NCBI GenBank assembly: GCA_904066235.2
Contig: CAJFCV020000002.1
Coordinates: forward strand, 10,230,001-10,294,000
Direction of reading: 5' to 3'
Length of the DNA: 64,000 nt
DNA from: Bursaphelenchus xylophilus
Taxonomy: Eukaryota; Nematoda; Chromadorea; Rhabditida; Aphelenchoididae
In this document: positions 45,109-56,436 of the stretch, one piece after another
How positions within the stretch are numbered: the stretch's first letter is position 1
Layout of the letters: each line of letters opens with the position of its first letter
Made by a program: the position numbers and the translations under genes
Notes under the pieces: generated by a model
What the model was told of the DNA's origin: nothing
Database searches by the model: none
What the model saw: the letters and a program-made list of their open reading frames with translations, nothing else

Positions 45109-45734
45109 TTTTGAACAACAAAAAGCCGGTGCTAAAATCAAGCCTTTTCTAAATTTCTCGAAGTCATCTTTTTTGTTGATAAAAGCAAAAGAAACAATCG
45201 ATAATAAAAAAATTAATATGTAAATAGAATAGTTCACGGCAAAAATTTACAATAAAAGAAGCACGAATTTAGTAAAAAATCTCAAACAGCTCAATTGTCG
45301 TATTTTACCTGCCAAAAAGATGATAAACAAAAAAGAGAGCAGAAACATTGGGAAATGTTTGGTGGGAAAATGTTTACAAAAAGCAAAAAAAAGTTTGCTC
45401 TCTATCTGCCTTATTGCTTTTCTCTCTTTCGAGTTCTTTTATAAAGAAAAAGTTGGACGGTTGAGCTCAGAGTAGAAAGCAGAAAGCACAAATATCTTGA
45501 TGATTTTTGTCTCAAATCCAAAGTCAATATTTAAATAGCTTGAGAATTTTAACGATCTTTGAGAACACAACGTCTCAAGATCCAATTGGGATTTTTTTAA
45601 AATCCCACTTGCTTGCACATATGGAAAAAACAGCAGAATATACCGTTTGGTCCTGTTTATTAGGGGAAAATGAAAAGGGGGACCAAGGTAATCGCACCGC
45701 GCTGTACAGAAAATTTTAGTATGCCACCTCCTGA
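45109..45734. other. Intergenic; possible upstream extension of hydrolase 2
   Basis: 45109-45237 is in frame with hydrolase 2 and encodes a hydrophobic segment without an ATG. The rest is AT-rich; CTTTTATAAAGAAAAAG near 45434 is TATA-like. No other gene. Confidence 0.4.
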
Positions 45735-46093
45735 CTAGTTCGTTCGGAAAGCCGCCGGACTGAAATTAGCAACATGCACTGTGAGGAAACAAAACTTTAC
45801 TTCGCTCTGCGCAATGTTTTACTTTTCGCACCAATTTTTTTTACTTTTCGCACATTTAAATTTATTTCAGTTTCACCCCGTAGCGTATTTTACAAGTTCA
45901 AAAAATAGTCCTTGTTCGGAATTCCGAAGATTTCGTCGAAAAACGTCAGCATGGCGAGTTTGGAGCGCCGATCGGCTTTCTCATCATACCCAACATTCGG
46001 AGGGCCGGCCGGCTCCTATCGGTCGCATCACAGTCGTTTTTCATACTTTGGAACACCAAAAATCAGAGCAACATTTATGACGGACGAATACTA
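45735..46093 (-). mobile_element. F4 MITE carrying a captured hydrolase-2 exon end
   Basis: The left end CTAGTTCGTTCGGAAAG with F4 interior (ATGCACTGTGAGGAAACAAAA) and the right end (CACCAAAAATCAGAGCAAC ... CGGACGAATACTA) match the two halves of F4. Between them, 45853-46016 is a ~164-bp copy of 43366-43529, the 3' end of hydrolase 2 (last ~41 codons, stop and some 3' UTR). The copied frame is still open apart from a few substitutions (for example Asn to Asp). No start or splice acceptor, so not a gene. Confidence 0.85.
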
Positions 46094-46392
46094 TATACTC
46101 GAAACATGAGGTCCGTAAGATTCCATTGTGTTTTTTTTTGATTTATGTCCCGATTTCCCGGTTTTATCGAAGCAACATGCACTTTTTTGCGAGGTGACTC
46201 CAAATATAGAGGCTTGACTATGTAATCCTCTTTACTCCTAGCTTAAAGTTTCATAAAAATTTGAGCACCTAACACACTTGCTTTAATTTACACGTCAATC
46301 ACAAAAAACAAAGCCACCGATGTTACACTTGAACAATAAGACGGCAAATTTATTATAAAAGGTACAACAGAGAGAGCAAAAAATGCGCCATA

Positions 46393-47918
46393 CTATTTAT
46401 CCTCCGCAGTCCTTATCTTCTTCAGAGGGCTCCGTGTCTTCGGAACTCCGATGACTTCGCTCAAGATATTCAACATGGCCATCTTTGACCTCTTATCAGC
46501 CTTTTCATTATATCCCACAAGATCCGAAGCTCCCGGCTCTGCCTGCATTGTGAATCCGTGTTTAGCATTGGCATATCTGATGAATTGGAAGTCGGCTTTA
46601 CGAGCTCTCAGCTCTTCCAAAAGCGCTGGAACTTCTGGATTGACATGCTCATCAGCATCGCCATGACAAATCAGCAAACTTGTTGTAATCGGCTTCAGTT
46701 TGGAGTGATCTTCTCCCTCTTTGATTGGCCTGAACGCTCCATGAAAACTAACGCCCACTTTGATGTCAACGTTGTATCTGGCGAGATCGAGGACGCAAGC
46801 GCCTCCGAAACAGTAGCCAATCGCCGAGATCTGAAGAAAACGTTTGTTCGACAGTAAGTACCATACCTTTTGACTATCCACATTCTTCATCGCTTTGACA
46901 AAGTCGTAGGCCGCTAGAATCCGCGGCTTCATGATTTTGACTCTGTTCTGCAAGAGCGGAGTTATCAAGCCGAATGCTTCCTCTCGGCTCTTCGGATGGA
47001 CACCTTTCTCGTAGATTGAGGCCGCTAGGGCAACATAACCCAACTGAAAGCAACGGTTAACTAGATATCAAATATTTAGCATCAATTATTGCTCTAATGC
47101 CTACTGCAAGTCCTTACCTTGGCCAGCTCTTTGGCAACCTCCTTTTCGTTGTCGGTGATTCCCCAAAAGGCTGGGTAGATGACGACGGCCGGCAACTTTG
47201 TCGTCGCACTTAAAAAATCAAGCATCAGTCTGTCGGGAAAATAGTGAGCGATTTCTCGCATTGAAAATTGCATTGCCGAAAAGAGAATGAATTGTGATTG
47301 ATACTTAATAATTGGAAGTTTATCAATAGCAAACGACACCAACGGCTACATTCAACAGTAATAATTTTTTGCCGAATTTGGAAAAGTTTCGAAGTAAAAA
47401 CTTTCATGATTTACGAGCTTTGTAAAATACGTCATCAGGAAGTCCTGATATATTATGTGCACCGCGCGGAGACCTTGGTGCGAGATATATACTTCAACAA
47501 CGCAAACAGTCATGAGGCACGGCACACGTCAACAGCCCAGAAGTCTCCCACCTCTTTTCGGCGACTCGCTCACCCAGTATCGGTGGAAATCAGAGGAAAT
47601 GACACATCAGAATTTTATGTCGAGCTTTTTCGAGGGAAAATATTTTTCTTGAATCATTTTACATCCTCCTCTTTTGGCAGTTATGACACTTGGTCTGGAC
47701 GAAACTGATTAAGCGCGCCGGCTACGCGTAGTGAAAAAAGAGCTTTCTGAATACGCAATGCCATTGTGCGATGCCGACCGACTTTTCGACCCACCTCTGT
47801 ACGTTGCCAGGGGTTACAGTAATCCTCAACCTCCAACTTACCTCTCCGGCTGGCTGAGATATCCTTCCAAGACCAATTTTCCATCGTTGTAATCCACCGC
47901 TTTTGATTTGATTGTCAT
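46393..47918 (-). CDS. Dienelactone hydrolase family protein 3
   Basis: Cytosolic DLH-family alpha/beta hydrolase. Exons on the minus strand: 47842-47918, 47118-47208, 46867-47043, 46393-46830; frame kept, 260 aa. Triad C122 (GYCFGGAC), D173 (CHGDADEH) and H206 (NAKHGF). Highly similar to protein 2 (long identical stretch VNP-VPA-LEELRARKADFQF). The ATG lies 4 bases after a TGTTGCAG acceptor, and a GC-rich exon ending GGGCAAG|gtatgc lies upstream (about 48037-48110), so it has either a 5' UTR intron or trans-splicing. Exon 2 uses a TTTTTTAAG acceptor; an F1 fragment sits about 16 bp upstream of it. Confidence 0.93.
47224..47300. mobile_element. F1 MITE fragment next to a splice acceptor
   Basis: TCAGTCTGTCGGGAAAATAG followed by the family interior to GAATGAATTGTG; the right half is missing. 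It lies in intron 1 of hydrolase 3, about 16 bp before the exon 2 acceptor. Confidence 0.8.
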
Positions 47919-48110
47919 TTCTCTGCAACAGAATACATTGTTTACTATGGTCACTACGCAACGCGTTTGTAGACAAACCGCAGTGCAAGCAAATCACAAA
48001 ACAATGGCCCACCCCCCTGTCTCCAAAAAATGCATACCTTGCCCGCGGGCCCGCTTCTTATTCCGTTCTTGAAGAGCAGCGGGCACGAACTACACACACA
48101 ACACGAGTTT

Positions 48111-48743
48111 AGGATTCTGTACTAAAAGTATCAGAGGTGATCGGGGTTAAACTTTTTATGGAGCTTGTGACGAGGAACAAATTTGACTTTTTTTGGGCTT
48201 TTGATAAGTTTTTGATTGGAAAATCGATATTAGATAATAATGTAGGATTAAACAGTATGTTGTGCACATCGAGGTATAACATCTACATTAATAGATATTT
48301 TTTCAGCGAAAAACTCATGTTTTTTTTTATTTTTGGAGACTCTCTTCATGATTCCTTGCCCGGCCGGCTAAAAAATGGTGACGGAAAACCAAGATCTATT
48401 TTTATACATGGTGAATAAAAGCCGATCCCCCAGCATATGGGTCAGCTATGTCCCTATATTTTCCAGTCACTTTCTTATTTTTTGTTGGCTATTTTTTCCC
48501 CTTGACCAACTTCTTTCCCGTCAATATCGACCTAAGGTAAATGGTCTGGTCAATTGAACTAAAAAAATGGAATCCACCCTAAAATTTTTTAAAGATATTT
48601 GCAAAAAACTTATAATATTTATGAAATCAAAAAATTTTAGAGAAAATCGTATTTCAAAACCGACTTTTTTGCAAAACCCAAAGCAATTCTTTTTCTTTCG
48701 TTCGGGTCCATTCGAAAGGAAACCCCAGGAACAATTCTTCCAT
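48111..48743. other. Intergenic stretch before tRNA-Arg
   Basis: Ordinary AT-rich DNA. Short open frames on the plus strand without family signatures. Nothing called. Confidence 0.45.
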
Positions 48744-48816
48744 GGCCGCGTGGCGCAATGGATAACGCGTCGGTCTACGGAACCGAAGATTGTAGGTTCG
48801 AATCCTGCCGTGGTCG
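48744..48816 (+). tRNA. tRNA-Arg (ACG)
   Basis: 73 nt. Acceptor GGCCGCG pairs with CGTGGTC (two G-U pairs). Anticodon stem TCGGT/ACCGA with loop CTACGGA (anticodon ACG, read as ICG). B box GGTTCGAATCC. No intron, no CCA encoded. Confidence 0.96.
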
Positions 48817-49169
48817 AAATGTATTTTTGTTATTTTTACTTGATTTACCAAAAAGACAGCGTGTTGAATTATCCGTGGCAAATGGTTTTTTTGTGATTTA
48901 TACAAACATTGAACTTGAATTTTGATTTTATAGGCAATTGTGTCTGCTTTTTCGAGAGGTTTTCGCTGCACTTTTCAAAATGAGGTTCTAAATAGATATA
49001 TGCGAGAATCCTATAAATATAGAAGTAAAGCACAAAATAGAGCGGTTTAATGGCTTGTAGAAGCCATTGTTGGCATGGATACTGTTTTTTGGCTTCAGGA
49101 ATGGGAATATATACATATTATGCCTTTTAGAATATGTAGTAACACGAAATTTACATTCTGTACGACTGA
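48817..49169. other. Intergenic stretch
   Basis: A T-rich stretch after the tRNA (TATTTTTGTTATTTTT) could act as a polymerase III terminator. Nothing else recognisable. Confidence 0.4.
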
Positions 49170-49619
49170 CAGGGGAAGTACCCCAAGTTCAACGCTCAGA
49201 TTTTGATAAAACTTGGCACAAATTTAGAACGATTTTTTCTAAAATATATGCGAGAATCCTAGCTCGCGCTTTGCAGAAACAACCGAGATTTTTAGATCGA
49301 AATTCGGCGAAAATTTCGGACTTTTTGCCGAATTTTGGCACGAAAAGTTTCATGCCTATTTCTACCGCAAAGGATAATGTTTCTACAAAAAATCAAAATT
49401 TTCCGCACGAAACTGCCAAAGTTATGGCCAAAAAGCGTTTTTCTCTCTGACCGCTCTCCACGTTTAGCATGATCTCTCGGCGGCAAAAATCGTTCGATAT
49501 CTCGGCGGCGCCCGCAAAGCGCGAGCTAAAACTTTCAGGAATTGAATATTTAGTCCATGCCCGACGTGTGTGCAAACTTTAAAGAAAATCTGAGCGTCGC
49601 ACTTGAAGTACTTCCCCAG
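49170..49619. mobile_element. F5 Harbinger-like MITE, copy 3 (450 bp)
   Basis: CAGGGGAAGTACCCCAAGTTC at the left, GAAGTACTTCCCCAG at the right, TGA on both sides (49167-49169, 49620-49622). Interior orientation is opposite to copies 1 and 2. Confidence 0.92.
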
Positions 49620-49625
49620 TGAGTG

Positions 49626-49810
49626 GGAAAGCGTCAGATCTGAAAATTTTTTTTTGCAGACATGGCCTATCTGGGACTTATATTAAATGCTGAAAATTTC
49701 AGCTCTTTTTTTGCATTTACGGCAAAGATATTCAACTATCTTTACCGACAAGAGAGTACGGGAAATGCGGAGAGCGGTGACAGAGAAAAAACGCTTTTTT
49801 TAAATCATAA
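49626..49810. mobile_element. Diverged F5 fragment abutting copy 3
   Basis: Shares the interior order of F5 (GACATGGCCTAT, AATTTCAGCTC, AAGATATTCAAC, GAGAGTACG, GCGGAGAGCGGTGACAGAGA, AAACGC) but is much more diverged and has no clear ends. Confidence 0.55.
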
Positions 49811-50440
49811 GTCGATAATCTTGATTCTTTTTAGCTTTTTTTATAAAATTTATGACATTTTTATGACATTAATGCAAAATACGAATTATCTTTTCAAATG
49901 TTTATTGGCAAAATTATTGATGTTCGAAAACTTGGACGGAGAATATTACAGCAACAAAAAATTATGAAGACTTATTTAAAAATTGGTTAAAATGGTCATC
50001 GGGTTTGACGTCAATCAATGTTCTACTGTGACCGGATGAGACACCACGAAGAAAAAAAGACGGAACTTTTGTACATAAACCGCGTATGAAACGAGTTTTA
50101 TTGTATCATTTTGCTTGGGAAAGTAGCGAAAAAAAGTTTTTAAAAAGTTGCCTGAGGGCTTAAATTTTGAAAAAATTTAATTTAATTTTGAAAAAAATTC
50201 AATTTGAAAAAAATCCAAGCAAAATGAAAGAAATGAAAAAAAAATCGAAAAAAATCGAAAAAATCGAAAAATTCAAAAATTTCAAAATGATGCAAAAACA
50301 TGATACAACCTGTATTTTCAAAGTGCAGAAGCGAATTGGCAAAGGAAATTGGATATAGCGCGAAAAATCATTAGAAAAGTTGGGAGAAAGACAACAACCC
50401 GGATTGTGAACAAGATTTACATTCATGATATTCCTAAAAG
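49811..50440. other. 3' side of the SPSB gene
   Basis: AT-rich DNA that probably includes the 3' UTR of the minus-strand SPSB gene (about 50380-50440). No other gene. Confidence 0.45.
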
Positions 50441-52767
50441 TTACAGGAGAGCACTGCCGACCGTCGGACGGAACAGCACGTAGTCCCTGAGGCTGTTCGG
50501 CAGGTCCAAATCGTCGGCCTTGTCGATGCTCGAAGGCCCGAGTTGAAGGCGAATCGTGCGCCGGCAGATCTCCATTAGGCTTCGGGGCTTGGCTGAAATG
50601 GGGGGAAATGAGTGGAAAATTGATGAGAAAAATTAGAAAAAACATATTTTTAAAAAAGTTTTGGGATTTTTTGGAATTTTTCGAAAAAAAAATTTTTTTG
50701 TTTTTTGGGATTTTTTAAATTTTTTTTGATGAAATTTTGCGAAATTTTGAAATCAATGGATGACAAAAAATGTTTTTTAAAGGATTTTAGGCTTATTTTT
50801 GAATTTTTCGAAAAAAAAATTTCTTTATTTTTAGGGTTTTTTAAAAAATTTTTAATAAAAAAATCGATGAAATTTTGCGCAATTTTAAAATATTTTTTTT
50901 AACACATATTCAATATTTTTTTAACTTTCTTTTTGCAAATAAAACTGAGATTTTTTAACCAAAATTTTAAAAAAATAACAATTTTTTTTTTTTGATTTTC
51001 AAAAATCAATTTTTTCTATCCAAAATCACCAAAAAATCCCCCAAAGCCCTCAAAAATCCACTTACGATCAAGCGATCCCATATATCGCATGGTGATTTCG
51101 CAATGTCCCCAGACGGCGCACACCACCGGATGCAGCGCTTTGCCTTTGAGGTTGCGGAACGCCACACCGAGGTATTTCTCTTCGGTCGCGAATGCCATGT
51201 ATCCCTCGTCCATGTCCAGAATGCAATAGACCTTTTCGGGGACTTGGAAACTGCTGTCAACGAGGGCGGGGTCGGGATAGGTCCAATGGGACTTGGTCTT
51301 GGCCATGTGTAGGCCTTGGTTTCGGACTGAAAAGGAAATTTGGTTACGGTAAAATACGGCAGGTGTCAATACAGGATTTTTTTATGGTATCGCCTAAATG
51401 TTCAAAATTTTGAATAAAAAATATTTTCGTATAAAATGTCGCTTTTTCAACATCCATAAAATTCGTCATGCTTAACTATTTTCAAATTTCTGCACCATCA
51501 AAAAAACTTTTTTCGTATAAAATGTCACCTAACTTTTTTTTTGAGAAATCGATAAAATCCGTCATGATGACGTATTTTTCACATTTCTGCACCTTTAAAA
51601 TTCTCAAGAAAATTTTTCGTATAAAATGTCACCCTAATTTTTTCGCTTGAAAAATCCATAAAATCCGTCATGATGACATATTTTTCATATTTCGGCATTT
51701 TCAAAATACCAAAAAAATTTTCGTATAAAATGTCACCCTAATCTTTCTCGCTTCAGAACTCCATAAAATCCGTCATAATGAAATTTTACAATTTTTTGAT
51801 GACTAAAAGCCCAAAAATCTCAAAAAATCCCAAAAAACTCACTGATATCCCATCCATAACTGTGCTCATCACTTCCAATCAGCGAACTGTACCCAGCCAT
51901 CTGCATTCTCGCACTTTTGTCGCACACTCCAATCACAGCATGCGTTCCGCGTTGCCTCAATGGCCAAACAATCTCCCACACATGGAACCCTCGACTATAC
52001 CCCTTCTTGCCGCGAATACAGTCGGTCGATTGTGCCACCGGATGTCGATGCAGTGTCAATTTGTCATCATCACGGACGTAGATGTTGACCGACTTGCCGG
52101 CTTGACTCGAGTCCCAGGCATTCTCTTCCTGCACCTCGCGCGATGGCATCGGCTGCCGCAAGAGGACGTCGAACTTTGGCGGACGCATGTTCTCGTCCAA
52201 GAAGGCGCTGATATGGTAGTCGGGATGGGCGGGCGAGATGCGGTCGGCTTCGTGTTGCAGCGGGACCGAGGTGCGTCTGCGGCGGCGGTAGAGGTCGCGG
52301 CTGGTGGGCGGGGACTGGTGGTTCTGGAGGCGCTGGTACTGGCCGATGAGGTCGAAGGAGCCGGCCGAGCCGTTCGGGTCGTGTTGTGCCTCCTTGGAGG
52401 TGATGCGCGCCCGCAGCCGCTGCACCTGGCCCGGCGCGAACTCAATCAGGCCGCGTTGGAACTGCAAGCAAAACAATTAGATGTTGCTACTAAATTTTGA
52501 ACCCCAATTTTTTGATTTTTCTCCCTATTCTCTAATTTATTCGAATTGCAAGTCGCTCTCACGTACAACATAAGAAATAGGCCAAAGAATCAGCATGTAG
52601 GCCAGCTGAAACCACATCTCCTTCAGCCACACCGAGGGATACATGACTTTATTGTTTTCGAAACTCTCTTCATTCTCGTTGGACTCGTCGTGAACCCGCA
52701 GCACCGAGTTCGAGTTGTCCGAGGTCGAGGGAGTCTCGAATTTTGCGTGTGATATATCAGCGGTCAT
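50441..52767 (-). CDS. SPSB: SPSB-type SPRY and SOCS-box protein, 4 exons
   Basis: Substrate adaptor of a Cullin-RING ubiquitin ligase (SPSB/Gustavus family): SPRY binds targets and the SOCS box recruits Elongin B/C and Cullin 5. Exons on the minus strand: 52567-52767, 51843-52461, 51066-51326, 50441-50592; frame kept, 410 aa. SPRY is about 160-355, with DDDKLTLHRHPVAQSTDCIR, RGTHAVIGVC, SYGWDI, LGVAFRNLKGK and AVWGHCEITMRYMGSLDP. The SOCS box at the C-terminus has LMEICRRTIRLQL (BC box) and LPNSLRDYVLF. The first ~150 residues are not in typical SPSB proteins (about 270 aa): an acidic Ser/Asn-rich start, a hydrophobic stretch at 46-67 and a Gln/Arg-rich linker. The ATG follows a TGTTCCAG acceptor by 2 bases. 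The donor after exon 1 is taken as GTT|gtacgt to keep frame. Confidence 0.92.
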
Positions 52768-52904
52768 TTCTGGAACACATACCACAATAAGGTATGCAAT
52801 GAAAGTTCGTACGACACGGTGTTATCACGAAATTTTGATACGAAGTCGACAAGATATATGGCTGGGACTGTATGAAAAGATATATGGCTCGGGACATAAA
52901 CCTT

Positions 52905-53345
52905 TGTGTGTCCAGAAAATGTGTCATGATGACACCTGTTTAGAATGTGCCAGTGGCATAAAAAAAGCTGTATATGGCTAGGAGTACTCCCTGGAGTACC
53001 CACAAAAAAATTAATTTCAAAATTTGCAATAACCAATTTGGAAGACGGTGTGTCCAGAAAATATGTCATAATGACACCTGTTTAAAATGCGCCAGTGGTA
53101 TAAACAATAGATGTATACGTCTAGCAGTACACCCTGGACTACCCAGAAAAAAAAAATTAAGCTCAAAACTTTTGCAATATGTAATTTGGATGACGGATTT
53201 TCTGGATTTTTTTAGAAAAAACTTTGTGTAGTGTCCAAAATTTTTTGACAAGCTCTGTACAGTACTACTAGCCTTATGCAGCGACTGCTTATCTCACTGG
53301 CACATTTTAAACTAGTGTCATCATGACGCATTTTCTGGACAGCAA
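52905..53345. repeat. Three copies of a ~60-bp repeat, two direct and one inverted
   Basis: GTGTCCAGAAAATGTGTCAT ... GACACCTGTTTAGAATGTGCCAGTGG at about 52910 and again at about 53050; the complement (CCACTGGCACATTTTAAAC ... GCATTTTCTGGAC) occurs at about 53295-53340. Probably ends of one or two decayed TIR elements. Confidence 0.75.
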
Positions 53346-54505
53346 TTTGAAATAAAGACCAGAAATAATCGGATAGTAGTTTCAAAATACAAAGGATACG
53401 GTCATCTTTACAATGACCATCTTATTTTCCAACATCTCACTATGATGATAATTCATCTGACACGCAGTTTTTACAATAGCAAACGAATAGTTGAGAAGAC
53501 TAATTATTGAAAATAACAACCCCAAAGGACTCGAACCGTCTTCGAAAATAACAACTTGCTGCAATTTTGTCAACATTTGGAAATGAACTAACTGCAAACA
53601 TTCACGGACTGCACGCTTCGCGGAGAGCCTAGAGAGTAAAGAAGTTGTGCAAACTTTTGGGTTAAAATTGACCCCGGTTTGTTTGAAACTCAAACTTCAG
53701 ACATCAGGGGCTTAGCGGGGACACGTGTCGCGTGATTCTGGGAAAATTTGGGAAAATTTTGGGGGATTAAAAGGCTGTTTTCGAGGACAAAGAGGTTGAA
53801 CAAGTTGGTCAGAAGGCCGTAAGGTCATTCCAAAGAAATCTACGGGGCGTAAGACAGGCGGATACAAAAAAAGTACTAGGAGTTGCTTACGAGGCCTATT
53901 AAAGTAGCTCGATATCCGCCGGATACTCGGAGAAGGCTCGGCAGACACTTGGCGAAGACTGGATATTATTGATGTGAGTTCATGTTAATGGCCTCAAAAA
54001 TTATGATTAACTATTCTAAGACCCGATCAATCATATTATTTCCACTAAATAAGCCTTCTCCTAGCCTCTCACATGCATACGACGACAAACGGACGCGATC
54101 TACAGCATCGCTGACCCAAACTGTCCATGTCCCGAAAAGTCGTAGGGCCGCTCGTTCCAAGCGTCATAGAACTTTACCACAGTGTATACAGACCAGCTTG
54201 TTTTGAGCGATGCAACAAAAACAGATCAAATGAAATGATGGAGCAGGAAATAAATCGAAGAGTCAGCGGAATGGCTTCACAGTGACCAAGGAGTCTTTGT
54301 TAAACTCTGGGCAACGTGTTTTGCAGGGTGGAAAGTTCGCTTTTTGTGGGTCCAAAATATACGCTCATAAGCGATTCAGCCCATAAAGAAAGCCAGAGCA
54401 AAAAGGTTGAAAGAAGGTCAACTGGACAAAAGGGGGCATTCTCTATGATTTATTCTGGGATTCTAATGTCATAGCCATAATTGTCGCGTCAAAAATGGTG
54501 ATATA
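53346..54505. other. Gene-free stretch
   Basis: Less AT-rich than most intergenic DNA here (especially 53700-54480), with short open frames on both strands, but no motif, splice pattern or repeat that I recognise. Possibly a decayed mobile element. Confidence 0.35.
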
Positions 54506-54730
54506 CAGTGGCGGAGTTGATCCAGTGGCAAAAAATTATCATTTTGCATCCGGGAAGTATCAAAAAATGTGGCAAAATACCTCACTTTCCAAGTGAAAAA
54601 ACTTCAATTTCAAAAGCGCCTTTCAAAACGAGGTTTTTTACTTGGAGAGGGAGGTATTTTGCCACATTTTTGACACTTCCCGAAAGCAAAATTGTGCGTT
54701 TTTCTGGCCAATGGATCAGGTCAGCCACTG
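54506..54730. mobile_element. F2 MITE (225 bp)
   Basis: Starts CAGTGGCGGAGTTGATCCAG after TA (54504-54505) and ends ATGGATCAGGTCAGCCACTG. It abuts the F1 element at 54732. Confidence 0.88.
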
Positions 54731-54731
54731 T

Positions 54732-55106
54732 CACCGTCTGTCGGGAAAATAATGAGCATTGTGTCGGATCGAAAATCCACATTGCCGCCGAGGAAATTAC
54801 AGTGACGGACCTGATCCAGTGGCAAAAAATTATCATTTTGCATTCGGGAAGTATCAAAAAGTGGGGCAAAATACCTCCCTTTCCAACTACCCTTTTAATA
54901 TTTTTTCCCTCACAAAAAAACTGCTTCTGAAATCGGACTTTTTCACTTGGAGATGGAGGTATTTTGCTACATTTTTGGTACTTCAAATGGTACCCTTTTG
55001 CGACTGGATCAGGTCAACTACTGTAATTGTGTCGCAACAAAATCTAATAGATTTTCACTTCAGCAACACGAGCGACATTCTGCCCATTATTTTCCCGACA
55101 GACTGA
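54732..55106. mobile_element. F1 MITE interrupted by an F2 element
   Basis: Left half 54732-54797 (CACCGTCTGTCGGGAAAATA ... GCCGCCGAGGAAAT) and right half 55026-55106 (ATTGTGTCGCAAC ... TATTTTCCCGACAGACTGA) join to a normal F1 element once 54800-55023 and one TA are removed. Confidence 0.93.
54800..55023. mobile_element. F2 MITE inserted inside F1 (224 bp)
   Basis: CAGTGACGGACCTGATCCAG at the left, GACTGGATCAGGTCAACTACTG at the right, with the duplicated TA at 54798-54799 and 55024-55025. It dates F2 activity after that F1 insertion. Confidence 0.93.
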
Positions 55107-55690
55107 AACGTCGAAAAATGTGGATTACAGGCCCTGCTACAAATGTTGCTCTATGTATTGTAAGCCTCTTTAATTTCCAAAACTGTGAGGCTTACAATGC
55201 TCTGTGAAGCCGCTACACCCCAGCCAGCATGACTCACAGACTCCCCAACATATCATCAAGACGCCTACACGCGTCTTGATGATACTTCCTAAGCCTACAC
55301 TTCGTCGTCACCCCACAAAAGTTTTAATCCCATCGCTCTCCGCATCGTCGGGCGGGAAAAACCCCTCAGCGAATCGATAGCGCGCCGCACACACGCTCTT
55401 ATTCACCGCTGATAACGCCGAACCGCTCGTTGCGGAAATTGGTCAAGGTTGATGCGAAAAAACACTTTCCGAAAATATGAAGAGCCGTTTTGTACCGTCC
55501 ACACAAACCATCCATTCAGCCGCATTTGATTTTTGCGTGTGTGATAATGGGAACGCAGTTTAAAACGGTATTAAACGAAATTTATTTTTAATGGGGTGAC
55601 AATGTGGAGGGGGTGTTGGAAAGAAAAAGATTACAGCTTTTTTGTAAACTAAATTTGTATGAGATAGGGGCTAAAAAGGAAGGCTACAGC
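55107..55690. other. Unique stretch with two neighbouring hairpins
   Basis: Perfect inverted repeats ATTGTAAGCCTC/GAGGCTTACAAT (55157-55198) and ATCATCAAGACGC/GCGTCTTGATGAT (55252-55283), 54 bp apart. 55300-55560 is a moderate-GC island without a gene. Confidence 0.5.
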
Positions 55691-55880
55691 TTCAAGTGCG
55701 ACCTTCAGATTTTCCTTACAATTTGCACACACATCAGGAATAGGCCACATATCAATTCCCGAAAGTTTTAGCTCGCACTTTGCAGTGACAGCCGAGATAT
55801 TCAACGATCTTTGCCGCTGAGAGAGTACGCAAAATGAGGATAGGTCACAGAGAAAAACGTTTTTTGGCCTTATTTTTGCC
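55691..55880. mobile_element. F5 element, 5' fragment
   Basis: Begins CTTCAAGTGCGACCTTCAGATTTTCC and follows F5 through CCCGAAAGTTTTAGCTCGC and GAGAGAGTACGC; the right half is missing or too diverged. Confidence 0.7.
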
Positions 55881-56187
55881 GGCTTTGGCAGAAATGGGAA
55901 GAAAACTTCTCATATTGTAAGACAAAGCTCGGAATTTTCGAGCCCTACAAACAAGCAAAGCCTTGAGGAAAGGCACACTGATTTTTATGAAAATTCAGCA
56001 TGCCGGTTGTGAGCTAGCCACTTATAAGTCACTGAAAACTTTAGCTCCAAATTTTCCGCAGCAGCCGAGATATTCAAAGTTCTTGTTTTCGATAGAGCTT
56101 GATATGAGGAGAGTCGACCAGATGAGAAACGGACTTCTGAACTGTGGCAGCTAGGAATCTCCTATATTCTTACGAAATCATACATCA

Positions 56188-56434
56188 CAGTGGCGGACGT
56201 GATCTAGTGACAAAAAACGTTTCATTTTGCATCCGGGAAGTATCAAAAAATGTAGCAAAACACCTCCATATCCAAGTGAAAAAACTCCTATTTTAAAGCG
56301 CACCAGTTCTTTTTGTGAGACGCTCTTGAAAACCGGGATTTTTTAAGTTAGAAAGGGAGGTATTTTGCTACATTTTCGATACTTCCCGGATGCAAAATGG
56401 TACGTTTTTTGCCAGTGGATCAGGTCCGCCACTG
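56188..56434. mobile_element. F2 MITE, full length (247 bp)
   Basis: CAGTGGCGGACGTGATCTAG at the left and GTGGATCAGGTCCGCCACTG at the right; TA follows the right end (56435-56436), while the left flank reads CA. Confidence 0.9.
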
Positions 56435-56436
56435 TA

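Noticed and set aside
51778..52500. 240-codon plus-strand frame
   Set aside because: It is antisense to SPSB exon 2, whose minus-strand translation shows clear SPRY motifs and correct splice sites.
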